A stretch of DNA of 64,000 nucleotides, taken from positions 4,836,001-4,900,000 of the forward strand of contig NZ_CP192056.1 in the NCBI RefSeq assembly GCF_050942215.1, written 5' to 3'. Shown here in pieces: positions 1-8,454 of the stretch. The notes below the pieces were generated by a model. That model was given only the letters and a program-made list of their open reading frames with translations, was not told where the DNA came from and did no database searches. The stretch comes from Sphaerimonospora sp050942215. Lineage in GTDB: Bacteria > Actinomycetota > Actinomycetes > Streptosporangiales > Streptosporangiaceae. The translations under genes and the position numbers were made by a program. Within the stretch, counting starts at the first letter, position 1. Each line of letters opens with the position of its first letter.

Positions 1-53
1 CGAGAGCCACGCCTCATCCCGGGGGGAGCCAAATCGAGACCGAAGAGGGCACC

Positions 54-1895
54 GTGGGCGGACGGCACCGCACAGACGAACTCGAGGGCGGCTTCAATCC
101 CGAACACGAACAGCCATCCAGGCGGCGCGGCGGCGGCCCGGGCAAGGTGTTCGTCCCACTCGCGGGCGCGGTCGCCCTCGCCGTGCTCTGCGGGGTGGCG
201 GCGTACGTGGTCGTCAGCAAGAACCCCGAATGCGGGGCGGGGAGCGCCGGCGACAAGATCGGGCTCACCGTGGTGGCCTCACCGGACATCCAGCCGGCCG
301 TGCAGAAGGTCGCGAGCAGGTTCGCCGAGTCGGGCAAGAAGGTCGACGGGAAATGCGTGGCCGTGACGGTCAAGGCGGCGGAGTCCGCCGACGTCGCGAA
401 CGCGATCAGGGGAACGGGCCCCACCAAGGCCCTGTCCGACGGCACGACGGAGTCCGGCGGGAAGGCCGGGGCCGATCCCGACATCTGGATCCCCGACTCC
501 ACGCTCTGGACCACCGGCCTGCCCGGGAACGGCACCGCGAAGACGGCGGGCAGCGCCGCCAGTTCCCCCATCGTGCTCACCACGTCGAAGTCCGGCGCGG
601 GGAAGCTGAGCTCGGCCTTCAGCCCGGCGAGCTGGACCGGGCTGATGAGCGCGGCGAACGCCGCGAACCCCGACGGCCTGGCCAGGAAGGTGCGCGTGCT
701 CGCGCTCGACCCGACGCAGAACGCGGCCGGGCTGGGCGCGCTGCTCGCCGGTGCGAGCGTGCTCAGGGCGGGCGGCGGCAACGAGGAACTCCTTGTCGGC
801 GTGCTGCGCCGGCTGTCGGAGTCCACCGTGCCGTCCCCCGGCAATCTCTTCGCCACGCTGGCCAAGACCACCGCGCGCGTCCCCGTCGGCGTCGCCTCGG
901 AGCAGGCGGTGTGGTCCTTCAACACCAAGACCTCCCCGTCGAACCCCGCGGTCGCGCTCTATCCGGCCGAGGGCACGGTCAGCCTCGACTACCCGATCGT
1001 CATCAGGGCCGAGAACAGCGCGGTACGCAAGGCCGCCGGCGTCTTCGCCGCCGAGCTGACCTCGGCCTCGGGCAAGAAGACCGTGCAGGACTACGGCTTC
1101 CGCACCCCCGAGGGCAAGGGCGGCGGCCTGCTCAAGCCGGAGAACGGGGTGAACGCCAAGAAACCGGCGGAGATCGCGCTGCCCGACCAGGCGTCGATCG
1201 ACAAGCTGGCCCAGGCATGGCGGCAGATCAAGCTGGGCACCCGGCTGCTCGCCCTGATCGACATCTCCGGGACGATGGCCGAGCCGGCGGACAGCACCGG
1301 GGTCAGCCGCATGAAGGCCATCACGGACACCAGCATCGAGGGGCTGAAGCTCTTCCCCGGCAAGACCGAGATCGGCATCTGGGCGTTCTCCGACAACCTG
1401 CAGGGCCAGGGCGTCGACTGGAAACCCATCATCTCGATCGGCCCGCTGGCACAGCAGGTCAACGGCGTCACCCGGCGCGACCGCATCATCCGCGCCATGG
1501 AGCGGACCAGCGCGATCCCGACCGGCAACACCGGGCTGAACGACACGCTGTGGGCCGCCTACCAGAAGATGACCAAGGAGTACCAGCCCGACAAGGTCAA
1601 CACGATCCTCCTGTTCACCGACGGCGTCGGGAACGACGACCCGACCGGCGGCCTCGAGAACGACGAGATCATCCAGAAGCTGAAGCAGACGTACGACCCC
1701 AAGCGGCCGGTGAGCATTCTGATCATCTCGTTCAACACGACGAAGGACGACGACAGGGCACAGATGACCGCGATCGCCAAGGCCACCGGCGGGGCCGCGT
1801 ACTTCCCGCAGACGGTGCTGGAGATCCGCGACATCTTCCTCAAGGGCATCGCACGCCGGCTCTGCGCGCCGAACTGCGAAGGGGCGCCGCAGTAG
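54..1895 (+). CDS. Membrane-anchored solute-binding and VWA domain protein
   Basis: 613-residue protein with a GTG start preceded by a GAAGAGGG ribosome-binding site. A short cytoplasmic N-terminus is followed by one membrane helix (about residues 31-54), so the rest should lie outside the cell. Residues about 65-380 resemble an extracellular solute-binding protein. The C-terminal half (from about residue 395) is a von Willebrand factor A domain with a MIDAS-type DISGT motif near residue 403 and a later TDGVGNDD segment. The fused arrangement is a known actinobacterial family, and the ligand is unknown. It stands alone, with 173 bases before the next gene. Role in sensing or adhesion is inference. 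Confidence 0.85.
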   Translation: MGGRHRTDELEGGFNPEHEQPSRRRGGGPGKVFVPLAGAVALAVLCGVAAYVVVSKNPECGAGSAGDKIGLTVVASPDIQPAVQKVASRFAESGKKVDGKCVAVTVKAAESADVANAIRGTGPTKALSDGTTESGGKAGADPDIWIPDSTLWTTGLPGNGTAKTAGSAASSPIVLTTSKSGAGKLSSAFSPASWTGLMSAANAANPDGLARKVRVLALDPTQNAAGLGALLAGASVLRAGGGNEELLVGVLRRLSESTVPSPGNLFATLAKTTARVPVGVASEQAVWSFNTKTSPSNPAVALYPAEGTVSLDYPIVIRAENSAVRKAAGVFAAELTSASGKKTVQDYGFRTPEGKGGGLLKPENGVNAKKPAEIALPDQASIDKLAQAWRQIKLGTRLLALIDISGTMAEPADSTGVSRMKAITDTSIEGLKLFPGKTEIGIWAFSDNLQGQGVDWKPIISIGPLAQQVNGVTRRDRIIRAMERTSAIPTGNTGLNDTLWAAYQKMTKEYQPDKVNTILLFTDGVGNDDPTGGLENDEIIQKLKQTYDPKRPVSILIISFNTTKDDDRAQMTAIAKATGGAAYFPQTVLEIRDIFLKGIARRLCAPNCEGAPQ

Positions 1896-2068
1896 GCGGC
1901 GACCGGCCGCTGCCTCCCGGAGACACCCGTGCCGGGCAACATTCCGGATAAGATCGCGGCTTCCGGCGCCGCCGGGTAAACCCGAGGCACGGGTAAGGCG
2001 TCGCCAATGTCGACAGGTGAAACCGGTGTGACCGATGAGACGAGCGTCGTTCGGGGAGTCTGGGAGGC

Positions 2069-2473
2069 ATGAGCAGGAGCCGTACCTTCGCGAAGGTCGC
2101 ACTCGCCGTGGCGTGTGCCGCCGGCGCGGTGCTGGTGCTGGCGGACGTCGAGACGCCCGCCCGCATGGTGCTCGCTCCCCTGTTCATGCTGGTGGTCCCC
2201 GGCGCGGCGATCATCGGACTGTTGCGCGATCGTGACCCTCTCTCGACGCTGACGGTGGGTGCGGCGGCAAGCCTGGCAATAAATGTCCTACTCGCCGAAG
2301 CCATGCTTCTCTTCAACGCGTGGTCCCCCCGTGCCGGGGTCGCCACGATCGGGGTGCTCGGCTTCTTCCTGCTCGTCATCCGGCTGCTCTACCGGGGGGC
2401 GGGCGCCATTGATCGTGACATCGGACAGCGCCGTTGGACAGCGCCGTTGAAAAGGGGGGCAGGCCCAGGGTGA
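2069..2473 (+). CDS. Small multi-pass membrane protein
   Basis: 134 residues, ATG start with a GGGAGG site just upstream. Four hydrophobic stretches are visible (about residues 7-25, 31-49, 60-80 and 89-107), followed by a basic C-terminal tail. The pattern recalls the DUF1616-like N-terminal membrane unit, but I do not recognise the family with certainty. It precedes the glycosyltransferase operon on the same strand with a 273-base gap, so a link to polysaccharide export is only possible. The gap itself (2474-2746) shows no gene. Confidence 0.6.
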   Translation: MSRSRTFAKVALAVACAAGAVLVLADVETPARMVLAPLFMLVVPGAAIIGLLRDRDPLSTLTVGAAASLAINVLLAEAMLLFNAWSPRAGVATIGVLGFFLLVIRLLYRGAGAIDRDIGQRRWTAPLKRGAGPG

Positions 2474-2746
2474 CCATCACGCGCGCCGCCGAAGTGCACA
2501 GGCCATGAGGCCCTTCGGAAACGCCCGCCCCGCACCCGTCTGAATCACTCACCGACACGGCGTTCCCTCCCGCCACGGCGTCGGCGTCCCCCCTCACCGC
2601 CGTCGCCGGTTCAGCCATTCGTCAGCTTGACAGACCAGCCTCTCTCTGCCAGCAGACCGGGACGGAGAACACGTCTTCGTCCAGACCGCGCCGGTTCGTC
2701 GGCAGCCCACGAATGACCGACTGCCTGGAAGGACACCCCAGTCACG

Positions 2747-3577
2747 ATGAGTCCCGACATCACCCAGCACGGGGTCAAGCCACAGTTCGCCACCCTACGG
2801 TCGCTGCCCGCCATCGACCGATACACCCCGCTCGGCCCACACCTCGCCATCGCCCCGACCGTGAGCGTCGTCATCCCCGCGATGAACGAGGCGGAGAACC
2901 TCCCGCACGTCTTCGCCACCCTGCCCTCGTGGGTCCACGAGGTCGTCCTCGTCGACGGCAACTCGGCCGACGACACGGTCGCGGTGGCCCGCCGGCTCCG
3001 CCCCGGTCTCCGGGTCGTACGGCAGCGCGGCCGGGGCAAGGGCAGCGCGCTCGCCGAGGGGTTCGCCGCCTGCACAGGTGAGATCATCGTCATGATCGAC
3101 GCGGACGGCTCGACCGACGGCCGTGAGATCATCCGCTTCGTCGGCGCGCTGGTCAGCGGCGCCGACTTCGCCAAGGGATCCCGCTATCTCGCCGGCGGCG
3201 GCAGCGACGACCTGACCATCAGCCGCAGGCTGGGCAACAGCATGCTGCGCATGGTCGTCAACCTCGTCTACGGCACCCGCTACACCGACCTGTGCTACGG
3301 ATACAACGCGTTCTGGGCCCATCACCTGCCCGTCCTCGACCTCGACTGCGACGGGTTCGAGGTCGAGACGCTGATGAACATCCGCGCCGCCCGGGCCGGG
3401 TTACGCGTACACGAGGTGCCGAGCCACGAGCGCTGCCGCATCCACGGCACGAGCAACCTCAGGACGGTCAGGGACGGCCTGCGGGTGCTGCGGACCATCG
3501 TGCGGGAGTGGCGTCGTGAGCCGCGACCGGCGCCGTCCGCCGGCGCCACACCGGTGGCCGACAAGGGCGCGGCATGA
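2747..3577 (+). CDS. Family 2 glycosyltransferase (dolichol-phosphate mannosyltransferase-like)
   Basis: 276 residues. The GT-A fold starts near residue 41 with VSVVIPAMNEAENL, and the metal/nucleotide-sugar motif appears as IDADGSTDG near residue 123. This matches polyprenyl-phosphate glycosyltransferase-type GT2 enzymes that use NDP-sugars at the cytoplasmic membrane face. No C-terminal membrane helices are present. The ribosome-binding site is weak, so a slightly different start is possible. The stop overlaps the next glycosyltransferase by four bases (ATGA), so the genes are translationally coupled. Acceptor and sugar cannot be read from the sequence. Confidence 0.85.
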   Translation: MSPDITQHGVKPQFATLRSLPAIDRYTPLGPHLAIAPTVSVVIPAMNEAENLPHVFATLPSWVHEVVLVDGNSADDTVAVARRLRPGLRVVRQRGRGKGSALAEGFAACTGEIIVMIDADGSTDGREIIRFVGALVSGADFAKGSRYLAGGGSDDLTISRRLGNSMLRMVVNLVYGTRYTDLCYGYNAFWAHHLPVLDLDCDGFEVETLMNIRAARAGLRVHEVPSHERCRIHGTSNLRTVRDGLRVLRTIVREWRREPRPAPSAGATPVADKGAA

Positions 3578-4530
3578 GCCTGCGGATCTCCGTGGTGATC
3601 TGCGCCTACACCGAGGATCGCTGGGACGACATCCGGGCGGCGGTCGAGTCGGTGCGCGCGCAACGGCGGCAGCCGTACGAACTGATCCTCGTGGTCGACC
3701 ACAACCCGGCGCTGCACCTGAGGATGAAGCGGGAGTACGCGGACGCGATCGTGCTGGAGAACGCGCACGAGCGTGGGCTGTCCGGTGGCAAGAACACGGG
3801 GACGGAGGCGGCCACGGGCGACGTGGTCGCCTTCCTCGACGACGACGCGGTGGCCGATCCTGAGTGGCTGGCGGCGTTCGAGGCGGACTTCGCCGACCCT
3901 GCCGTGGTGGGCGTGGGCGGCCTGACCAGGCCGCTGTGGGCGGGCGGCCGCCGTCCCCGGTGGTTTCCCGAGGAGTTCGACTGGACGGTGGGCTGCACCT
4001 ATCGGGGCATGCCTGCCGAACGTGCCCCGATCCGGAATGTGATGGGGGGAAACGCCGCGTTCCGCCGGGAGGTCGTCGGCGCGGTCGGCGGGTTCAGCAC
4101 GCACATCGGGCGCAGCATACGCGGCGGCGCAAGCAGGCCGCTGGGCTGCGAGGAGACGGAGTTCTGCATCCGGCTCACGCAGCGGCGCCCCGGCTCGGTC
4201 CTGCTGTTCGAGCCGGGCGCTGCGATCGGTCACCGCGTCTCCGCCGAGCGTGCGCGCTTCGCCTACTTCCGGTCCAGGTGCTTCGCCGAGGGTCTGTCGA
4301 AGGCCATGGTGACCCGCAGCGTGGGCGCGGGCGACGGACTGTCCAGCGAGCGGAGCTACACGTTCCGGACGCTCCCGCTGGGCGTGCTGCGCGGGCTCGG
4401 CGACGCCGTACGCGGGGATCTCGCCGGGCTCGGCCGCGCGGCGGCGATCATCACCGGGCTGGCCTGGACCACCTGGGGTTACATCGTGGGCCGCGTGCGG
4501 GCAGGAACGGCGGCGGAGGCGGGCCGATGA
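3574..4530 (+). CDS. Family 2 glycosyltransferase
   Basis: 318 residues, starting in an ATGA overlap with the preceding gene. The N-terminus (RISVVICAYTEDRW) is a canonical GT2 start and the DXD-type motif is seen as FLDDDAVADPEW near residues 89-100. A conserved GCEETEFCIRL segment near residue 190 fits the ED/ExxE acceptor region of GT2 enzymes that decorate extracellular glycans. The C-terminal 50 residues include a weakly hydrophobic stretch. The gene overlaps the deacetylase that follows by four bases, so the three form one operon, probably for a surface polysaccharide (inference from context). Confidence 0.85.
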   Translation: MSLRISVVICAYTEDRWDDIRAAVESVRAQRRQPYELILVVDHNPALHLRMKREYADAIVLENAHERGLSGGKNTGTEAATGDVVAFLDDDAVADPEWLAAFEADFADPAVVGVGGLTRPLWAGGRRPRWFPEEFDWTVGCTYRGMPAERAPIRNVMGGNAAFRREVVGAVGGFSTHIGRSIRGGASRPLGCEETEFCIRLTQRRPGSVLLFEPGAAIGHRVSAERARFAYFRSRCFAEGLSKAMVTRSVGAGDGLSSERSYTFRTLPLGVLRGLGDAVRGDLAGLGRAAAIITGLAWTTWGYIVGRVRAGTAAEAGR

Positions 4531-5324
4531 CCCGGGTGCCCATCCTGATGTACCACTCGGTGACCGACCGGCCGACCCCCGGGACCCGCCCGCACGCGGT
4601 TCGGCCGGCCGGCTTCGCCGAGCAGATGGCCTATCTGCGGGACCACGGGTTCACCGCGCTGGCCTTCGGCGAGCTGACGGCCGCGCTGGACGCGGGCGCT
4701 GAGCTTCCCGAGCGTCCCGTCGTGATCACCTTCGACGACGGGTACGCCGACTTCCACGAGATCGCCCTGCCCGTGCTCGACCGGCTGGGCCTGCGCTGCA
4801 CGCTCTTCGTCACGAGCGGCTGGGTGCGCGACGCCGGGCCGCAGGCGGCGGGCCGGCCGCTGGACCGGACGCTGAGCTGGAGCCAGATCCGCGAGGCCGC
4901 CGGGCACGGCGTGGAGATCGCCGGCCACAGCCACAGCCATCCCCAGCTCGACCAGATTCCCGACCGCGAGCTCCGGGAGGAGCTGCTGCGTAACAAGGCG
5001 CTGCTGGAGGAGCGGATCGACCGGCCCGTGCGCACGATGGCCTACCCCTACGGCTATTCCAGCGCGAGGGTGCGGCGGGCGGTGCGCGAGACGGGCTATC
5101 AGGCGGCCTGCGCGGTGAACAACGCCGTCGCCGCCGGTCGCCATGACCGGCTGGCCGTTCCCCGGCTCACGGTGGGACGCGATATCACGCTCGCCCGTTT
5201 CCGCCGGGCGGTCGAGGATCGCGGAATGCCTCTCATTTATCTCAAATATCGTGCTTTCACCGGAGGTTACGCAGTCGTGCGCCGAACGCGTTCCGCTTTA
5301 CGAGGCGTTGCCACTCGCCAGTAA
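4527..5324 (+). CDS. Polysaccharide deacetylase family protein (carbohydrate esterase 4)
   Basis: 265 residues from the ATG in the ATGA overlap with the upstream glycosyltransferase. A much longer in-frame upstream extension is only a shadow of that gene. The CE4/NodB motifs are present: TFDDG near residue 70 (general base and metal aspartates), HSHSHPQL (metal histidines) near residue 132, and YPYG near residue 172. These enzymes remove N-acetyl groups from glycans. No signal peptide is evident, so it may act at the cytoplasmic face or on a lipid-linked intermediate. Third gene of the operon. Confidence 0.9.
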   Translation: MTRVPILMYHSVTDRPTPGTRPHAVRPAGFAEQMAYLRDHGFTALAFGELTAALDAGAELPERPVVITFDDGYADFHEIALPVLDRLGLRCTLFVTSGWVRDAGPQAAGRPLDRTLSWSQIREAAGHGVEIAGHSHSHPQLDQIPDRELREELLRNKALLEERIDRPVRTMAYPYGYSSARVRRAVRETGYQAACAVNNAVAAGRHDRLAVPRLTVGRDITLARFRRAVEDRGMPLIYLKYRAFTGGYAVVRRTRSALRGVATRQ

Positions 5325-5399
5325 CAATCATGATTCGCGAGGTGTTAGCGCGAGTTCGAAAGGGGAGAAAACACCCGACCGAGGATTTGAGGGGGCATC

Positions 5400-5996
5400 G
5401 TGGCCCAAGCATGGCTGCCCGGCGCCAGCCGGCTTCCCTCCCTTCAGGATTCCGGGGTGATGCTCGGCGGCGCTCCGCGCGCCGTCTGGTTCATCTGGCC
5501 CGCGGATCCTCAAGCGGTTACCGCCAAGTCCGTCGCCCAGCGGCTCATCCAGCTCAATCGCCCCTCCCACCTGGTGTGGAACCCGGTGACCGGGGAGATC
5601 GTCCAGCTCATCCCGCCCACCAGGGCGGCGAGCGGGCTGGTGGGCGACCGGGGCAGGAACGGGCGCGTCTGCGTGCAGATCCGCGTCATCGGATCCACGC
5701 ACGAACCGTTCACCGATACCAAGCTCGACGGCCTGGACGACATCCTGGAGTGGCTGGACTCCTGGGAGGTCCCCCGTCGCTGGCCGTGCGGGCCGCCGCT
5801 GCCCTACCCGCACTCGCTCGTGGCCGAGCGCAGCTGCCGCCTATGGTCGCTCGGCGGGCACTTCGGCCATTCGCAGGTGCCGGGGACCCGGGAGGGCGAC
5901 CCGGGCTCGATCGACATCACCAGGATCGTCGGTCCCGCTCCCGCCAAGCTGCAGGTTCCCCCCGAGGACCTGCGGCTGCTGGAGCAGGTGGTCTGA
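5400..5996 (+). CDS. Amidase_2/PGRP-like protein of unknown function
   Basis: 198 residues with a GTG start behind a GAGGGG site. The sequence has VWFIWPADPQAVTAKSVA near the start, a central WNPVTGEIVQLIPP segment and a later GHFGHSQVPGTREGDPGSID. The last segment resembles the conserved H..P...DPG region of N-acetylmuramoyl-L-alanine amidase (Amidase_2/PGRP) folds. Not all zinc ligands can be placed, so hydrolase activity is uncertain. No signal peptide is seen. It lies 75 bases downstream of the deacetylase and may be part of the same transcription unit. Confidence 0.6.
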   Translation: MAQAWLPGASRLPSLQDSGVMLGGAPRAVWFIWPADPQAVTAKSVAQRLIQLNRPSHLVWNPVTGEIVQLIPPTRAASGLVGDRGRNGRVCVQIRVIGSTHEPFTDTKLDGLDDILEWLDSWEVPRRWPCGPPLPYPHSLVAERSCRLWSLGGHFGHSQVPGTREGDPGSIDITRIVGPAPAKLQVPPEDLRLLEQVV

Positions 5997-6008
5997 GGCC
6001 CCGGCGGA

Positions 6009-7415
6009 TCACGGCGCGGCGAGCAGCCGCCGGATCACCGTGCAGGCGTGCCGTACGTCGGCCTGTGAGGCCGAGCCGTACCCGACCACGAGGCCGTGCA
6101 CGCGCGGCGGGCCGTGATGGTGGCGGTCGACGGTGTCGAGCAGCACGCCGTGCCGGCGTGCCCGCTCGACCAGCCGGGGGACGACCTCGGCGGGCAGCTC
6201 GATCACCATGTGCAGCCCGGCGGTGTCGCCGCGCACGAGCGGCCCGAGCGGCCCGAGGGTCTCAACGATGATCGCGCGGCGCCGTGCGTACTCCAGCCGC
6301 ATCCTGCGCAGGTGCCGGTCGAGGTCACCGCGCTCCAGGAGGGTCGCCACCGCGGCCTGCACGGGCCCGGAAGTGCGGTCGGTCAGGTCCTCCCGGACCC
6401 GGGCGATCAGGTCGAGCAGGTCTTCCGAGGCCACCAGCCAGCCGAGGCCGACGTCCGGGCTGAGCGACTTCGACAGCGTGCCGAGCAGGACCACCCGGCC
6501 GGGGTCGAGGCCGTAGAGCGCGGGCAGCGGCGCGACGTCGTAGCGGAACTCCGCGTCGTAGTCGTCCTCGACGAGGATCGCGCCGGTGCGGCGGGCCCAT
6601 GCGAGCAGCCGTTCCCTGCGCGGTATCGGCAGCCGCCCGCCCATCGGGTACTGGTGGGCGGGCGTGGTGTAGAGCACCCGCAGGTCGTCCGGCAACGCTT
6701 CGACGATCACCCCCTGGTCGTCCACCGGGCACGGGACGATCTCGGCGCCCCGGGCGGCGAAGATGCCCCTGGCCTTCCGATAACCGGGCTCCTCCACCCC
6801 CGCCCTCGGCGCGGGCTCGCCGGGCCGGGGCCGCAGCAGCACGGCCGCGATGAGGTCGAGCCCGTTGCCCGTGCCCCTCGTGACCATGACGTCGTGCGCG
6901 GAGGCGGGCACGGACCTCGCCCGGCGCAGATGCTCGGCGAGCAGCTCGCGCAGCCGGGGATGACCGTAGGGGTCCGGGCGATCGTCCGGCGGGAGGGCCC
7001 CGGCCGCGCGCCAGGCCCGCCGCCACGCCGCCATGTCGTACGCGGACGCCCACGGCCGGCCCGGCCGCAGGTCGATCACCCTGTCCACCGGTCCGGTGCG
7101 GACTCGACCGCCCGGACGTTCTCGCCGCTCGGGCCGGGCCGGCCGCCCTCCGTGATCGACGCCGTCCGCCACGTACGTCCCCGAGCCGTGCCGTCCATCC
7201 ACCCAGCCCTCGGCGTAGAGCTGCTGGTAGGCGACCATCACGACGGTCCGGCTCACGCCGAGCACGGAGGCGAGCCCCCGGCTCGACGGCAGCCGCTCGC
7301 CCGCCCTCAGCCCGCCGGTGCGCATCGCCTGCCTGAGCAGTTCGGCGAGCTGCGCGGTCAGCGGCACCGGCGACGATCGGTCCAGGGTCAGGGGAAGGTC
7401 GATATGCCCGCGCAC
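6009..7415 (-). CDS. MocR-family (GntR-aminotransferase) transcriptional regulator
   Basis: 468 residues from a GTG at 7415 that has GGAGA five bases upstream. An ATG at 7499 would overlap the divergent gene and the operator, so I prefer the GTG. The N-terminus is a GntR winged helix (AGERLPSSRGLASVLGVSR near residue 35). The rest is a fold-type I aminotransferase-like domain with the PLP lysine in LGTLSKSLSPDVGLGW. MocR/PdxR proteins bind PLP or its intermediates and control vitamin B6 or amino-acid genes. It is divergent from a flavin split-barrel gene, its likely target, and a palindrome lies between them. Confidence 0.88.
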   Translation of the reverse strand: MRGHIDLPLTLDRSSPVPLTAQLAELLRQAMRTGGLRAGERLPSSRGLASVLGVSRTVVMVAYQQLYAEGWVDGRHGSGTYVADGVDHGGRPARPERRERPGGRVRTGPVDRVIDLRPGRPWASAYDMAAWRRAWRAAGALPPDDRPDPYGHPRLRELLAEHLRRARSVPASAHDVMVTRGTGNGLDLIAAVLLRPRPGEPAPRAGVEEPGYRKARGIFAARGAEIVPCPVDDQGVIVEALPDDLRVLYTTPAHQYPMGGRLPIPRRERLLAWARRTGAILVEDDYDAEFRYDVAPLPALYGLDPGRVVLLGTLSKSLSPDVGLGWLVASEDLLDLIARVREDLTDRTSGPVQAAVATLLERGDLDRHLRRMRLEYARRRAIIVETLGPLGPLVRGDTAGLHMVIELPAEVVPRLVERARRHGVLLDTVDRHHHGPPRVHGLVVGYGSASQADVRHACTVIRRLLAAP

Positions 7416-7456
7416 GTGTTCTCCGGTGAAGTGGTCTCGCGAGAGCGACCGGAAGT

Positions 7457-7500
7457 GGACATGTTCCGCATGTCCAGTGCCACCTAACGTAACGGACATG
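7457..7500. promoter_or_regulatory. Palindromic operator and leaderless promoter between MocR gene and its divergent neighbour
   Basis: A perfect dyad GGACATG-N5-CATGTCC spans 7457-7475 and a third GGACATG half-site lies at 7494-7500, overlapping the ATG of the + strand gene. Mixed inverted and direct half-sites are typical of MocR binding regions. The sequence TAACGT at 7485-7490 sits seven bases before that ATG, as expected for the -10 of a leaderless transcript. The direct repeat would cover the start point and could repress it. Confidence 0.6.
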
Positions 7501-8136
7501 CTCTCCACGACACTACGGACGACCCTGAACCGTGCCAAGGATCGCGCCCGCACGGACCGCGCCGACCTCTACGCGGTCCTGGACGCCGGCCTCATCTGCC
7601 ACCTCGGCGTGGTGGCCGGCGGGCACCCGATGGTGATCCCGACCGCGTACGGCCGGCGGGACGACTTGCTCTACCTGCACGGTTCGACCGGGGCGACCTC
7701 GCTGCGCGCCGCGCTCGACGGCCCCGTGTGCGTCACCGTCACCCACCTCGACGGCATCGTGCTCGCCCGCTCGGCCTTCCACCACTCGGCCAACTACCGC
7801 TCCGCCATGATCTACGGTACGGCCCGGCACGTGGAGGACTTCGACGAGCGGCTCGACGCCCTGCGTGTGATCACCGAGCAGCTCGCCCCGGGCAGATGGG
7901 AGACCGTCCGTCCGCCCACCCGCAGGGAGATCGCCGCGACGGCCGTGCTCGCGTTGCCGCTCGACGAGGCCTCCGTCAAGGTGCGGCAGGGCCCTCCGAT
8001 CGACGATGAGGAAGACTACGACCTGCCGATCTGGGCGGGGGTGCTGCCGTTGACCGTGGGCTGGGGCGCCCCGGTGCCGGATCCGCGCCTGGCCGCCGGC
8101 ATCGCCGTACCCGCCCACGTCCGCGACCGCGGGTGA
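7498..8136 (+). CDS. Pyridoxamine 5'-phosphate oxidase family flavin split-barrel protein
   Basis: 212 residues. The FMN-binding split barrel is recognised from VLDAGLICHLGVVAGGHPMVIPT near residue 28 and the later SANYRSAMIYGTA segment. Members are often annotated as pyridoxamine 5'-phosphate oxidase-like, but most reduce or bind other substrates. The start has no ribosome-binding site and lies seven bases after a TAACGT -10 box, so the message is probably leaderless. It is divergent from a MocR regulator that likely senses PLP, which supports a B6-related role by inference. Confidence 0.82.
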   Translation: MLSTTLRTTLNRAKDRARTDRADLYAVLDAGLICHLGVVAGGHPMVIPTAYGRRDDLLYLHGSTGATSLRAALDGPVCVTVTHLDGIVLARSAFHHSANYRSAMIYGTARHVEDFDERLDALRVITEQLAPGRWETVRPPTRREIAATAVLALPLDEASVKVRQGPPIDDEEDYDLPIWAGVLPLTVGWGAPVPDPRLAAGIAVPAHVRDRG

Positions 8137-8454
8137 ACCCCGGACCGGGGACGGATTCCCCCACCCGGGGCGGACGGCTCACCATGCTCCGAAACGGATG
8201 AAGCGGCTCGGCCGGCCGCCGCCAGAGAGACCCTCGGGACCGGATGACGGTGATCGTCCTGCCCGTTGTCGTGCTCTTCGAGCACCACATGGCACCAGAC
8301 CTCCCAGGTGGCGAACGGGATTCCTTCATCTGAACCGGCAAATTACCCAATTCGCCACAAACCACCACTGTTTCCGGACTTTTCTGCTTATTGCCCCTTT
8401 GGTCACTAAGCTACGGTCTCGTCATGGCGGGGGCCCGGGCGATGAGGAGACCCT
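8137..8454. other. Intergenic region upstream of the Ser/Thr kinase operon
   Basis: About 318 bases with no convincing gene. The last 130 bases are less GC-rich than the surroundings and probably hold the kinase promoter: TTGCCC at 8391 and TAAGCT/TACGGT at 8407-8417 are candidate elements, but their spacing is shorter than usual. A GAGGAG ribosome-binding site lies just before the kinase ATG. Confidence 0.4.

Noticed and set aside
279..2102. Long open frame on the minus strand opposite the VWA gene
   Set aside because: High GC makes long antisense frames; its composition (Arg, Gly, Pro-rich, no motif) is a shadow of the + strand gene, which has clear domains.
5330..6271. Alternative + strand frame over the amidase-like gene and MocR end
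   Set aside because: It lacks motifs and crosses two well-supported genes on different strands.
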